Shown here: positions 1-6,082 of the stretch, in pieces
Layout of the letters: every line of letters begins with the position of its first letter
Numbering within the stretch: the first letter of the stretch is position 1
NCBI GenBank assembly: GCA_013330155.1
Contig: DUIU01000087.1
Coordinates: 1-10,729, forward strand
Length of the DNA stretch: 10,729 nt
Reading direction: 5' to 3'
Source: Candidatus Poseidonia sp.
Lineage (GTDB): Archaea; Thermoplasmatota; Poseidoniia; Poseidoniales; Poseidoniaceae
Translations under genes and position numbers: made by a program
Notes under the pieces: generated by a model
Seen by the model: only the letters and a program-made list of their open reading frames with translations
What the model was told of the DNA's origin: nothing
Database searches by the model: none

Positions 1-702
1 GAGATGGCCACTGCACCTGTTTCTCCAGCACTCTCATCGGCAGAACGGGATTTGCATCGCCACGCAGGTTGTGGCCACACGGCGCGCCCCAGCGATGAGC
101 AACCGCTTGAGGGTGAACTCAACGATCTTCCGCACATGGAGCCGTTGGCCCAGTTTGCCGACTCCTACATTCTGGTTCAGGCTGAAGACGAGTTGTTGCT
201 CATCGACCAACACGCCCTCCACGAACGGGTTCGATACGAACGGCTCCGGCACAGTGGACAAGCATGGGAGCCACAACAACGTCTAAGCCCACTTGAATTG
301 GACCTTGATGCACGCCAATCAGCCCTGGTTGATGCCCACCACAAGCGGTTGAACGAGCTTGGTTTCCACTTGGAAGAAACGAACGGTTCGTGGATGCTCA
401 CGGCTTCACCTCGGCTCTTAGAGGGGGAGGAAATTCGCCGCTTTTTCATTGATTTGCTGCAGGATTTGGCACAGGACGGTGGACCGCTTGAAACACTTGA
501 ATCCAAAAAGGACCATATTGCATTCATGAACGCTTGCCGTGGGGCTGTAAAAGCCAACGACAATTTGACGCTCCCTGAAATGCGGAGGCTACTGGACGAC
601 ATGCGACGAATACCGAACCCATGGGCGTGCGTCCATGGACGCCCAACTTCACTGCGTATCTCAATCGACAGTCTTGACCATCACTTCGGGCGGCATGGTT
701 GA
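1..702 (+). CDS. mutL: DNA mismatch repair protein MutL, C-terminal part (5' end outside window)
   Basis: The reading frame is open from the first base, so the N-terminal GHKL ATPase lies upstream and only about 233 residues are seen. This part is the MutL dimerisation/endonuclease domain. Numbered from the Met at base 4, it has DQHALHERVRYE at residues 68-79, which fits the latent endonuclease motif DQHA(x)2E(x)4E. It also has NACRGAVKAND at 176-186 and CVHGRPT at 209-215, where the family usually has CPHGRP. The presumed metal ligands H70, E74, C178, C209 and H211 are all present. By family knowledge such MutLs nick the daughter strand after MutS recognises a mismatch, unlike E. coli MutL, which lacks the motif. 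Residues 1-45 look like the flexible linker. The TGA stop is one base from the stop of the convergent aroA. Many archaea lack MutL, so this is probably an old acquisition from bacteria (inference). Confidence 0.93.
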   Translation, partial: EMATAPVSPALSSAERDLHRHAGCGHTARPSDEQPLEGELNDLPHMEPLAQFADSYILVQAEDELLLIDQHALHERVRYERLRHSGQAWEPQQRLSPLELDLDARQSALVDAHHKRLNELGFHLEETNGSWMLTASPRLLEGEEIRRFFIDLLQDLAQDGGPLETLESKKDHIAFMNACRGAVKANDNLTLPEMRRLLDDMRRIPNPWACVHGRPTSLRISIDSLDHHFGRHG

Positions 703-703
703 T

Positions 704-2143
704 TCATTCAGTTCGCTTGAGAAGAGGCTCAATCGCCACCCCAACCGCCTGCCAACGCTGAATCGCTTCAGGGTCAGCAACTTCGTGAAGGTCGGCACCT
801 TCGATGAAGACGTCCCCCTCACAACCCATAGCCAGCACGAGGGCGGTCATTTGCATGCGATGGTCGCCGTAAGTCTCCACCTGCCCTTCAGGGGAACGAA
901 GCTGTTGCCCACCCGGTACGGTAAGACGCCCATCGGCGAAGGAGGCATCAAGGCCGAATTGTTTCAACAACGCCACCGTACCTCGGGTCCGGTCGGTTTC
1001 TTTGTAGGCCGCATGCTGGGCCCCGATGATTTCTCCGCCTTTTGCAAGGGCAAGCAAGGCAGCAACGGGTGTGATCAAATCGTTTCCATGCCGAAGGTCA
1101 ATGATGGCGTGTTGGCCACCGGAAACATTGGAGATGGTGGAATCTTTCAGCTGTAAACCAAAGAAAGGAGCGAATTCAAACAGCACTTCATGGCCCAATG
1201 CATCTCGGAGTTCGGGAACGTGTTCAATCTCCACCAATGATTGGGACACCTTGGCCGCGAGGAAAGCAAAGGAAAGCATCGAAGCATCTGGCGGAAGGAC
1301 GATGGAAGAACCGTCAATCTTTGGCGTCCAAGGATGGAGTTCGCCTTGATGGATGGAGGGTGAAGCACCGGTTTGTTCGCAGAGGAGTTTGGTGAGTTCA
1401 CTGTGTCGCAAAGAGACACCAATCCCCTGATTTTCGAGTCGAACAGGGGATGGCAGGGAGGCAGCAGCGAGGCAAAGCGCCGTTGTTGGTTGACTTGAAG
1501 TGGAGATGTCCAAGGTGAGCGAACCAGTGGGATTCCATGGACCCACGAGATGAAGAGGGAGGTTTTCACCGCCCTCGATGCGAGAGACCTTCACCCCAAG
1601 TTGCTCGAGAGCCCCGGCCATCACGTCGTGATTTCGAGAGCGTAATGAAGCATCACCATCAACCGTTACTGGGTCTTTTAGGCGCGCACAGAGGGCCATT
1701 AAAATGCGGAGTGCCGTGCCTGAATTTCCAGCATCGAGAACGCTGTTGGGAGGTTTCAATCCGGCCACACCAACGCCTTCGACGCACCAAGAAACGGTTC
1801 CTTGAGGAGGCTTCACAGAAGAATCATTTCCGCTGACCAAGACCTCTCCGCGATGGTTCAGGTCCGTGATACGAACTCCCAATTGACTCAAGCAGCGGCG
1901 CATGGAAAGGATATCCTGTCCAGCATGTGCAAGGTTGTGAATCACTACTTTTTGCTCTGATTGAGCGGCCAACGCCAGCCAGCGAATGGCATGACTCTTC
2001 GAGGGTGGAAGCCGCCATTGAATCCGTTCTATAGACATTTTTTGTCGAGTATTGACCAACAAAACAGGGGAAGAGAGTTCTTCCTCAACGGGGGCGGAAT
2101 GGCGGTCCATTCCCGTATTGCCCATGGCCCCTGCTCGGCTCAC
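704..2143 (-). CDS. aroA: 3-phosphoshikimate 1-carboxyvinyltransferase (EPSP synthase)
   Basis: This enzyme joins shikimate-3-phosphate and phosphoenolpyruvate, the sixth step of the shikimate pathway, in the cytoplasm. Family motifs in order, in 479-residue numbering: PPSKS 46-50 with R54, GNSGT 139-143, SLRSR 167-171, SSQ 216-218, the general-base Asp D355 in HGNDL, KETDR 381-385 and DHRM 427-430. These match the E. coli residues K22, S23, R27, Q171, D313, K340/E341 and R386. A proline (P219) follows SSQ where an aromatic is usual. The start is uncertain. The longest frame begins with GTG at 2143, which has no Shine-Dalgarno and adds 35 residues ahead of the family core. ATG at 2038 (Met36, 444 aa) fits family length better but also lacks a ribosome site. 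ATGs at 2125 and 2110 are further options. The gene diverges from moaA and converges on mutL. Confidence 0.93.
   Translation of the reverse strand: MSRAGAMGNTGMDRHSAPVEEELSSPVLLVNTRQKMSIERIQWRLPPSKSHAIRWLALAAQSEQKVVIHNLAHAGQDILSMRRCLSQLGVRITDLNHRGEVLVSGNDSSVKPPQGTVSWCVEGVGVAGLKPPNSVLDAGNSGTALRILMALCARLKDPVTVDGDASLRSRNHDVMAGALEQLGVKVSRIEGGENLPLHLVGPWNPTGSLTLDISTSSQPTTALCLAAASLPSPVRLENQGIGVSLRHSELTKLLCEQTGASPSIHQGELHPWTPKIDGSSIVLPPDASMLSFAFLAAKVSQSLVEIEHVPELRDALGHEVLFEFAPFFGLQLKDSTISNVSGGQHAIIDLRHGNDLITPVAALLALAKGGEIIGAQHAAYKETDRTRGTVALLKQFGLDASFADGRLTVPGGQQLRSPEGQVETYGDHRMQMTALVLAMGCEGDVFIEGADLHEVADPEAIQRWQAVGVAIEPLLKRTE
2069..2084. repeat. Perfect 6-bp inverted repeat inside the aroA N-terminal extension
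   Basis: GGAAGA, a 4-base loop GAGT, then TCTTCC. It lies between the longest aroA start (2143) and the start that best fits the family (2038). If the short start is right, this would sit in the 5' leader about 31 bases before the ATG, where a hairpin could matter. If the long start is right, it is just coding sequence. Confidence 0.35.
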
Positions 2144-2150
2144 TAAGCCA

Positions 2151-2173
2151 TGAACCCTTGTAATACAGGTTCA
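2151..2173. promoter_or_regulatory. Imperfect dyad between divergent aroA and moaA
   Basis: The 55-bp spacer holds TGAACC at 2151-2156 and its complement GGTTCA at 2168-2173. TGTA-A-TACA is nested between them at 2159-2167, offset by a couple of bases. The A/T-rich core (TTGTAATACA) is also the only TATA-like stretch in the spacer, so it could serve as a core promoter element for either or both genes, or as a regulator site. This is inference from position and symmetry only. Confidence 0.3.
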
Positions 2174-2198
2174 AGAACCGGTAGGCGGTCACCAAACC

Positions 2199-3206
2199 AT
2201 GCGACTGGTGGACCGACGTGAGCGTCCACTGCACGACCTTCGCATATCCATCACTGACCGTTGCAACTTTCGTTGCACCTATTGCATGCCTCGTGAGCAC
2301 TTTGGACCCGAACATGACTTCCTAAAACGAGAGGCTTTGCTAACCTACGAAGAGATCACAACGGTAGTGCGGGCTCTGCTTCCAACCGGGCTTCGCAAAG
2401 TAAGGCTCACGGGTGGTGAGCCACTCTTACGCCGGGACATCAACACCTTAATCGCCATGATTCGAGAGATTGGCCCCGATTTGGATATGGCATTGACAAC
2501 CAACGGCGCCCTTCTGAAAAGGCATGCTGTTGGACTTCGAGAAGCAGGCCTGGACCGAGTAACCGTTAGCTTGGACGCCATGGACAAAGCGGTTTTTCAA
2601 GCCATGGCCGATACAACCCAACACACACCTGATGATGTCATGGAAGGCATTGACCATGCCTTGTCAGCAGGATTGGGAGTTAAGGTGAACACGGTCATTC
2701 AAAAAGACGTCAATGAAATACAAATCCCGAAATTGGCGGCTGCTTGCGTTGAGCGAAACATTCCGCTCCGATTTATCGAGTACATGGACGTTGGAAACAC
2801 CAATTCCTGGGTCTTTGACGAAGTGGTATCTGGGGCCGAAATTCGGCGAAGGCTAGAAGAGCAATACGGGGCGTTAATCCCTGAAAAGCCAAAGCACAAG
2901 GGCGAGGTTGCCCGAAGGTACAAAACCACGGCAGGTGCTGAGTTCGGTTTCATTGAATCCGTGACCAACCCGTTTTGCGGGAATTGCACCCGCGCTCGCT
3001 TGTCAGCACACGGTTCGCTGTACACCTGCTTGTTCTCCTCAAAGGGCAATGACCTGAGGGGCTTGCTAAGAATGGGAGCAGACGAGGCAGCATTGTCCCT
3101 CGCCATCCAAAACATCTGGCAGCGTCGAGAGGACCGTTATTCAATGGAAAGAGCAACCCTAGAGGAACACGAACCGAAAGTCGAGATGTCCTTTATTGGC
3201 GGATGA
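2199..3206 (+). CDS. moaA: GTP 3',8-cyclase MoaA (molybdenum cofactor step 1)
   Basis: This is a radical-SAM enzyme that, with MoaC, turns GTP into cyclic pyranopterin monophosphate for molybdopterin/tungstopterin. It has 335 residues, a normal length. The N-terminal 4Fe-4S site is C22-x3-C26-x2-C29 (CNFRCTYC), which binds S-adenosylmethionine. TGGEP at 71-75 is the SAM-contact motif. The second cluster site is C260-x2-C263-x13-C277, which binds GTP and is diagnostic of MoaA against other radical-SAM proteins. The last residues, MSFIGG, end in the Gly-Gly tail known to be needed for activity in MoaA. ATG at 2199 is chosen because the RxxRPLHDLRISITDRC start is canonical; GTAGGCGGT about 10 bases upstream is only a weak ribosome site. 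No other cofactor gene is next to it. Its stop is two bases from that of the convergent pilin gene. Confidence 0.96.
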   Translation: MRLVDRRERPLHDLRISITDRCNFRCTYCMPREHFGPEHDFLKREALLTYEEITTVVRALLPTGLRKVRLTGGEPLLRRDINTLIAMIREIGPDLDMALTTNGALLKRHAVGLREAGLDRVTVSLDAMDKAVFQAMADTTQHTPDDVMEGIDHALSAGLGVKVNTVIQKDVNEIQIPKLAAACVERNIPLRFIEYMDVGNTNSWVFDEVVSGAEIRRRLEEQYGALIPEKPKHKGEVARRYKTTAGAEFGFIESVTNPFCGNCTRARLSAHGSLYTCLFSSKGNDLRGLLRMGADEAALSLAIQNIWQRREDRYSMERATLEEHEPKVEMSFIGG

Positions 3207-3208
3207 AG

Positions 3209-3700
3209 TCACGTCATAGCGGGCAGGGAAACATCCACGATCAAGGCACTTGATGTCTCATCGACAAGGCGGAAGCGCCAGGTTCCATCGTTCGCCCCGA
3301 TGGTTTCAGAATCGATGACGAAGTAATCACCTTGGGTGACGGAATATCCTGCATCTCGGTCGTGGAAGGAGATGTTGGTCCCAATCACGCCATAGACATC
3401 GGCATCCGAGACCTGGCCACGTATGGGGAGGTATTCCGTGGTGTTGGCTGGAAGGAGATCAAACTGCAAGCGCCCAGGGTCAATGGATTGGTCAAGGCTC
3501 GTGATTCGAACCACATGGAAGCCATTGTCCAGGGCTCGAACGCTGACCGTTGCTTGAGGAGCGGATTTCTCAACGGTGGTCAAGGCCCCCTGCATCAGCA
3601 CGAAAACCATGCTGGAAAGCATGACTGTAATGGCGAGCAGCAAAACGGTCGCAATCACCGGGCTGACCGCATCTTCGTCTCGGCGAATGGACCCTCCCAT
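3209..3700 (-). CDS. Archaeal type IV pilin-like protein (class III signal peptide)
   Basis: A 163-residue predicted surface filament subunit. The N-terminus is short and charged (MGGSIRRDED), then runs into AVSPVIATVLLLAITV at residues 11-26 and a hydrophobic stretch to about residue 37. This is the signature of the archaeal pilin N-terminal domain (PF07790/DUF1628 type). By family knowledge a prepilin peptidase cuts near this junction and the hydrophobic helix forms the filament core. The rest (residues 50-163) looks beta-rich and soluble with no cysteines, and has possible N-glycosylation sequons at N86-T-T and N109-I-S. ATG at 3700 is the only usable start, since an in-frame TGA lies about 20 bases upstream; its ribosome site is weak. 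It is some 4 kb from the pilus ATPase operon, so whether that machine assembles it is unknown. It could also be a minor pilin or a pilin-like anchored surface protein. Confidence 0.85.
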   Translation of the reverse strand: MGGSIRRDEDAVSPVIATVLLLAITVMLSSMVFVLMQGALTTVEKSAPQATVSVRALDNGFHVVRITSLDQSIDPGRLQFDLLPANTTEYLPIRGQVSDADVYGVIGTNISFHDRDAGYSVTQGDYFVIDSETIGANDGTWRFRLVDETSSALIVDVSLPAMT

Positions 3701-3787
3701 GAGACCTACGGGGTCGTCAAATCACTTGAACACACCGATGCAGCCACGGGTCCATGCCTTGATTTGCCCCGGTTGAAGAACCACCAC

Positions 3788-3816
3788 ATCGGCAATCGGT
3801 TTTCAGGCGTGCCGAT
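3788..3816 (-). terminator. Inverted repeat across the prenyl synthase stop codon
   Basis: ATCGGCA (3788-3794) and TGCCGAT (3810-3816) are exact complements separated by 15 bases that contain the TGA stop of the prenyl synthase gene (3803-3805). In that gene's transcript this would form a 7-bp stem at the 3' end, with no T-run after it. It could be a transcript-end structure or chance. The remaining spacer up to the pilin start (3701-3787) holds no ORF and no clear TATA box. Confidence 0.25.
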
Positions 3817-4786
3817 CTTTGACGATGTTGGTGATGAGCAGCATCATCTCCTTGGCTTCACTGTCAGGGAAACGGTTGAGTTCTGCTTGAGCACGTTCAA
3901 GATGGGTCCGCACAAGAATTTCAGCATACTCCATGCTGCTTGAGCGTTCAAGAAGCCCCATCAGTTCATCGAAATCATCATCGGTGAAGGATTCAATGAG
4001 TTCTGAAAGGCGTTGCCTGTGTGTTCCATGGGAAAGGGTGAGAGCATGAATGAGGGGGAGGGTCATCTTTCCTTCGTAGACGTCTGCACCCCGCGGTTTC
4101 CCCATGCGCTCATCTCCGCGAAGGTCAAGGATGTCATCGACGAGTTGGAAAGCAATTCCAAGTTCCATTCCAAATCGTTCCAGTGCCCTTGCATGTTCTT
4201 CGTCAAGCCCAGCGACAAGGCCAGCTGCATAGCAGCCTGAAGCAAATGGACCTGCGGTTTTCCCCTTCACAATGGACAAGTAATCCTCTGGCGAGGTCGC
4301 TAAATTCAACACATGATCGAGTTGGTGGAACTCAGAAACGGCGATGTTGGCGCAACATCGAGCGATGACGGATACAATCTGCTCTGAATAACGACCTCCG
4401 AGGCCAAAGCCTTGGACAAACAACCAGTCGCCAGCGATGACCGCTTTTGCTTGCCCAGCCTGGGCATGAATGGTGGGGATTCCTCGACGTTGTTGCGCCT
4501 CATCGTTGATGTCATCATGAACCAGCGTTGCCGTGTGAATCAATTCGAAGGCAAGGGCGAGGGGCATGACATCATCTTGCTTCGTGCCACCCGCAACTTG
4601 GTAGGCCAGAAGGAAAAGAATTGGACGCAAGCGTTTTCCACCAGCATTCAAAACCCGCCCGGCTTCCAAAGCAACCTCTCCCGCCCCCAATTCAACCTCG
4701 GATTGGATGAGGGCGTGAAGGGCATGATTGACCTCCTCACGCATCCGCTCGAGGGCGGTATGGAGCGTTTCAACATTCGGGCGCAC
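3803..4786 (-). CDS. Trans-type polyprenyl diphosphate synthase
   Basis: It condenses isopentenyl diphosphate onto an allylic diphosphate to make a linear isoprenoid chain, using Mg2+. The 327-residue protein has GGKRLRP at 49-55, the first Asp-rich motif DDIND at 91-95, KGKT at 174-177 and the second Asp-rich motif DDILD at 217-221, all canonical. The residues just before the first motif are HTATLVHDD, with Ala86 at position -5 and Thr87 at -4. This is the arrangement known from long-chain bacterial synthases such as IspB (HTATLLHDD), not the bulky aromatic that limits chains to C15-C20. The product may therefore be a C30-C50 chain (for example a quinone tail) instead of, or as well as, geranylgeranyl diphosphate for lipids. 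The start is GTG at 4786, because an in-frame TAA lies upstream and the next Met is residue 15. Divergent from the HemC-like gene. Confidence 0.93.
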   Translation of the reverse strand: MRPNVETLHTALERMREEVNHALHALIQSEVELGAGEVALEAGRVLNAGGKRLRPILFLLAYQVAGGTKQDDVMPLALAFELIHTATLVHDDINDEAQQRRGIPTIHAQAGQAKAVIAGDWLFVQGFGLGGRYSEQIVSVIARCCANIAVSEFHQLDHVLNLATSPEDYLSIVKGKTAGPFASGCYAAGLVAGLDEEHARALERFGMELGIAFQLVDDILDLRGDERMGKPRGADVYEGKMTLPLIHALTLSHGTHRQRLSELIESFTDDDFDELMGLLERSSSMEYAEILVRTHLERAQAELNRFPDSEAKEMMLLITNIVKDRHA

Positions 4787-4788
4787 AA

Positions 4789-4794
4789 CCTCCC
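4789..4794 (-). promoter_or_regulatory. Ribosome binding site of the prenyl synthase, unusually close to its GTG
   Basis: GGGAGG on the minus strand ends only two bases (TT) before the GTG start codon at 4786; 5-8 bases is more usual. It is the only plausible ribosome site upstream, and an in-frame TAA further up rules out an earlier start. Close spacing plus GTG suggests modest translation (inference). Confidence 0.5.
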
Positions 4795-4837
4795 TAGGAG
4801 GGTGGGCTTCTTAACCGGTCGTCCACGCCCTTAACCC

Positions 4838-4855
4838 GTGAGGGGCGACCCTCGC
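4838..4855 (+). promoter_or_regulatory. Short hairpin with GCGA tetraloop just before a ribosome site
   Basis: GAGGG (4840-4844), loop GCGA (4845-4848, a GNRA tetraloop), CCCTC (4849-4853), extended by a T-G and a G-C pair to 4838 and 4855. The ribosome site of the downstream gene starts two bases after the stem. On the plus-strand transcript the stem could affect initiation, or it may be chance in a G/C-rich leader. Confidence 0.3.
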
Positions 4856-4857
4856 CG

Positions 4858-4864
4858 AAGGTGA
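4858..4864 (+). promoter_or_regulatory. Ribosome binding site for the HemC-like gene
   Basis: AAGGTGA matches the anti-Shine-Dalgarno end of archaeal 16S rRNA and lies four bases before the ATG at 4869. It fixes that start codon and supports the plus-strand gene over the long antisense frame in the same place. Confidence 0.6.
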
Positions 4865-4868
4865 AACG

Positions 4869-5972
4869 ATGGAAACCAGTGAGCGTCTCGTGATTCTCAC
4901 CACGCCCTCTCGCAACGATGGAGTTCGCCTTCACATTGAGCGTGCCGTCCAAACCCATGGGAAAAACCAGGACCTTCTCCTCAAGCAATTGCCGCACATG
5001 GAAACGGCGATTGAAACCCTCAAAGGCGGCACGGGAGACATCGTCGCCATGAGCGCTTTGGACTGGCAGAAATATGATGTTCAAGGCTTGAGTATCGTTG
5101 GGCTCTTGTCGCGAAAAGAGCCAACATGGGTGCTGGTTTCGGACGATAAGCCAGAATATCTTGAACAAGGAGCGCTGGTTCTTTGCGAGCATGAGTTGCT
5201 CCAACGGCAGATGAAGCGCATGCGTCCCGACCTTCGGTTGGAGCGTATCGAGGAAACAGTGCAACGGCTCAAAGCTGAGAAGGACGTTGCGGAACTGGAC
5301 GAGGAAGATATTTGGCCGTGGGTTGAAGAGCAGCGATTGCAAGGAAACCTGGACGGTTTCATTGTTCCAAGAGCGATTCACGCAGGCCATCGGATGAAAG
5401 GGCGTCGACATACGCTCGGCCTTCAGCGAGACCAAACCGAAAGCAACCGTGAACGATTCATCCCTCCACCGCTGTATGGATTTACCATCTTGGTATCGCG
5501 GCAAGGATTTCCCAAAGCCAGTGTAAGGGAAATGCTCGACCCAAGTGCCGAATTGGCCTACCGCCTGGAAGCATCATTGATGGAAAGTATCGACCCGAAA
5601 CTCAGGCCCATTGTCGGAGCATACATCGAACAGCGCAAGATCTCAACCTTCCTGAAGAAGGCAACAGAAGACGGTGATGAAACACTCCTGAACACCTTGG
5701 TCAACCCCAACAAAAAACGAGCGGCTTACAAAAGTGGCCCGAGGGTAGAAATGCTGATCGAGACACTGACCTCAGACGGCACAGTAACCGCTGCTTGTGA
5801 ACGAATTGTCCAACCCGAAAACAGCCAAATGGGATTGGTGACGTTGCTGAAGGAATTCATGGACCTCCTCAGCGTGATGACCACCGACCACGAAGCTACA
5901 AAACGAAACATTCCGGGAATGCCTGACAGTTTCATGGAACCGAAACCACGGCTTATGGACTTGGATGAATAA
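4869..5972 (+). CDS. Degenerate hydroxymethylbilane synthase (HemC-fold) paralogue
   Basis: A 367-residue soluble protein that I match by eye to porphobilinogen deaminase (HemC) in all three domains. Residues 43-65 follow the FVKELE...DIAVHSMKD segment and end MSALD, so D65 lines up with catalytic D84 of E. coli HemC. Residues 73-91 (GLSIVGLLSRKEPTWVLVS) parallel GLGLV..EREDPRDAFVS. RPDL at 119-122 parallels the same tetrapeptide of HemC. LMESIDPKLRPIVGAY (237-252) parallels the ERAMN...GGCQVPIGSY block. The cysteine that holds the dipyrromethane cofactor is replaced, roughly by L245. Arginines matching R131/R132 are L110/L111, while R133 may match R155. About 70 extra residues follow domain 3. 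It probably binds something in the HemC cleft but cannot polymerise porphobilinogen normally (inference). The alignment is from memory. A distant periplasmic-binding-fold protein is the alternative. Confidence 0.6.
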   Translation: METSERLVILTTPSRNDGVRLHIERAVQTHGKNQDLLLKQLPHMETAIETLKGGTGDIVAMSALDWQKYDVQGLSIVGLLSRKEPTWVLVSDDKPEYLEQGALVLCEHELLQRQMKRMRPDLRLERIEETVQRLKAEKDVAELDEEDIWPWVEEQRLQGNLDGFIVPRAIHAGHRMKGRRHTLGLQRDQTESNRERFIPPPLYGFTILVSRQGFPKASVREMLDPSAELAYRLEASLMESIDPKLRPIVGAYIEQRKISTFLKKATEDGDETLLNTLVNPNKKRAAYKSGPRVEMLIETLTSDGTVTAACERIVQPENSQMGLVTLLKEFMDLLSVMTTDHEATKRNIPGMPDSFMEPKPRLMDLDE

Positions 5973-6038
5973 CCCAGCCTCCGCGTCGCTAAAGACCTGC
6001 AAGAACGGGCTTCCTCTTCCCTGTTTGACAGCGAAGAC

Positions 6039-6044
6039 ATATAT
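6039..6044 (+). promoter_or_regulatory. TATA-like box for the SAP-repeat gene
   Basis: ATATAT (in ACATATATGC) is the most A/T-rich site in the 110-bp spacer 5973-6082. It is about 42 bases before the ATG at 6083. A start of transcription some 25-27 bases downstream would give a leader of about 15 bases that just includes the ribosome site at 6069-6075. This fits archaeal promoter geometry. I saw nothing else in the spacer. Confidence 0.5.
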
Positions 6045-6068
6045 GCTTTCAATGCGGCAAAACCCGTA

Positions 6069-6075
6069 GAGGTGA
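6069..6075 (+). promoter_or_regulatory. Strong ribosome binding site for the SAP-repeat gene
   Basis: GAGGTGA, a full-strength Shine-Dalgarno, lies seven bases before the ATG at 6083 and fixes that start. Confidence 0.7.
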
Positions 6076-6082
6076 GGCACCA

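Noticed and set aside
177..602. Minus-strand open frame opposite mutL
   Set aside because: Ser/Arg-rich shadow of the MutL coding strand with no supporting features.
3332..3943. Plus-strand open frame (203 codons) across the pilin and the prenyl synthase end
   Set aside because: It overlaps two well-supported minus-strand genes, crosses their spacer, and has no ribosome site or recognisable domain.
4787..4805. CCTCCCTAGGAGGG looked like a palindrome
   Set aside because: The arms do not pair beyond one base outside CTAG; it is mostly the ribosome site of the prenyl synthase gene plus a chance G-run.
4794..5504. Long minus-strand open frame (236 codons) antisense to the HemC-like gene
   Set aside because: The plus-strand gene has a good ribosome site, family-like sequence and matching length. 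The antisense translation shows no recognisable motif and an unnatural composition.
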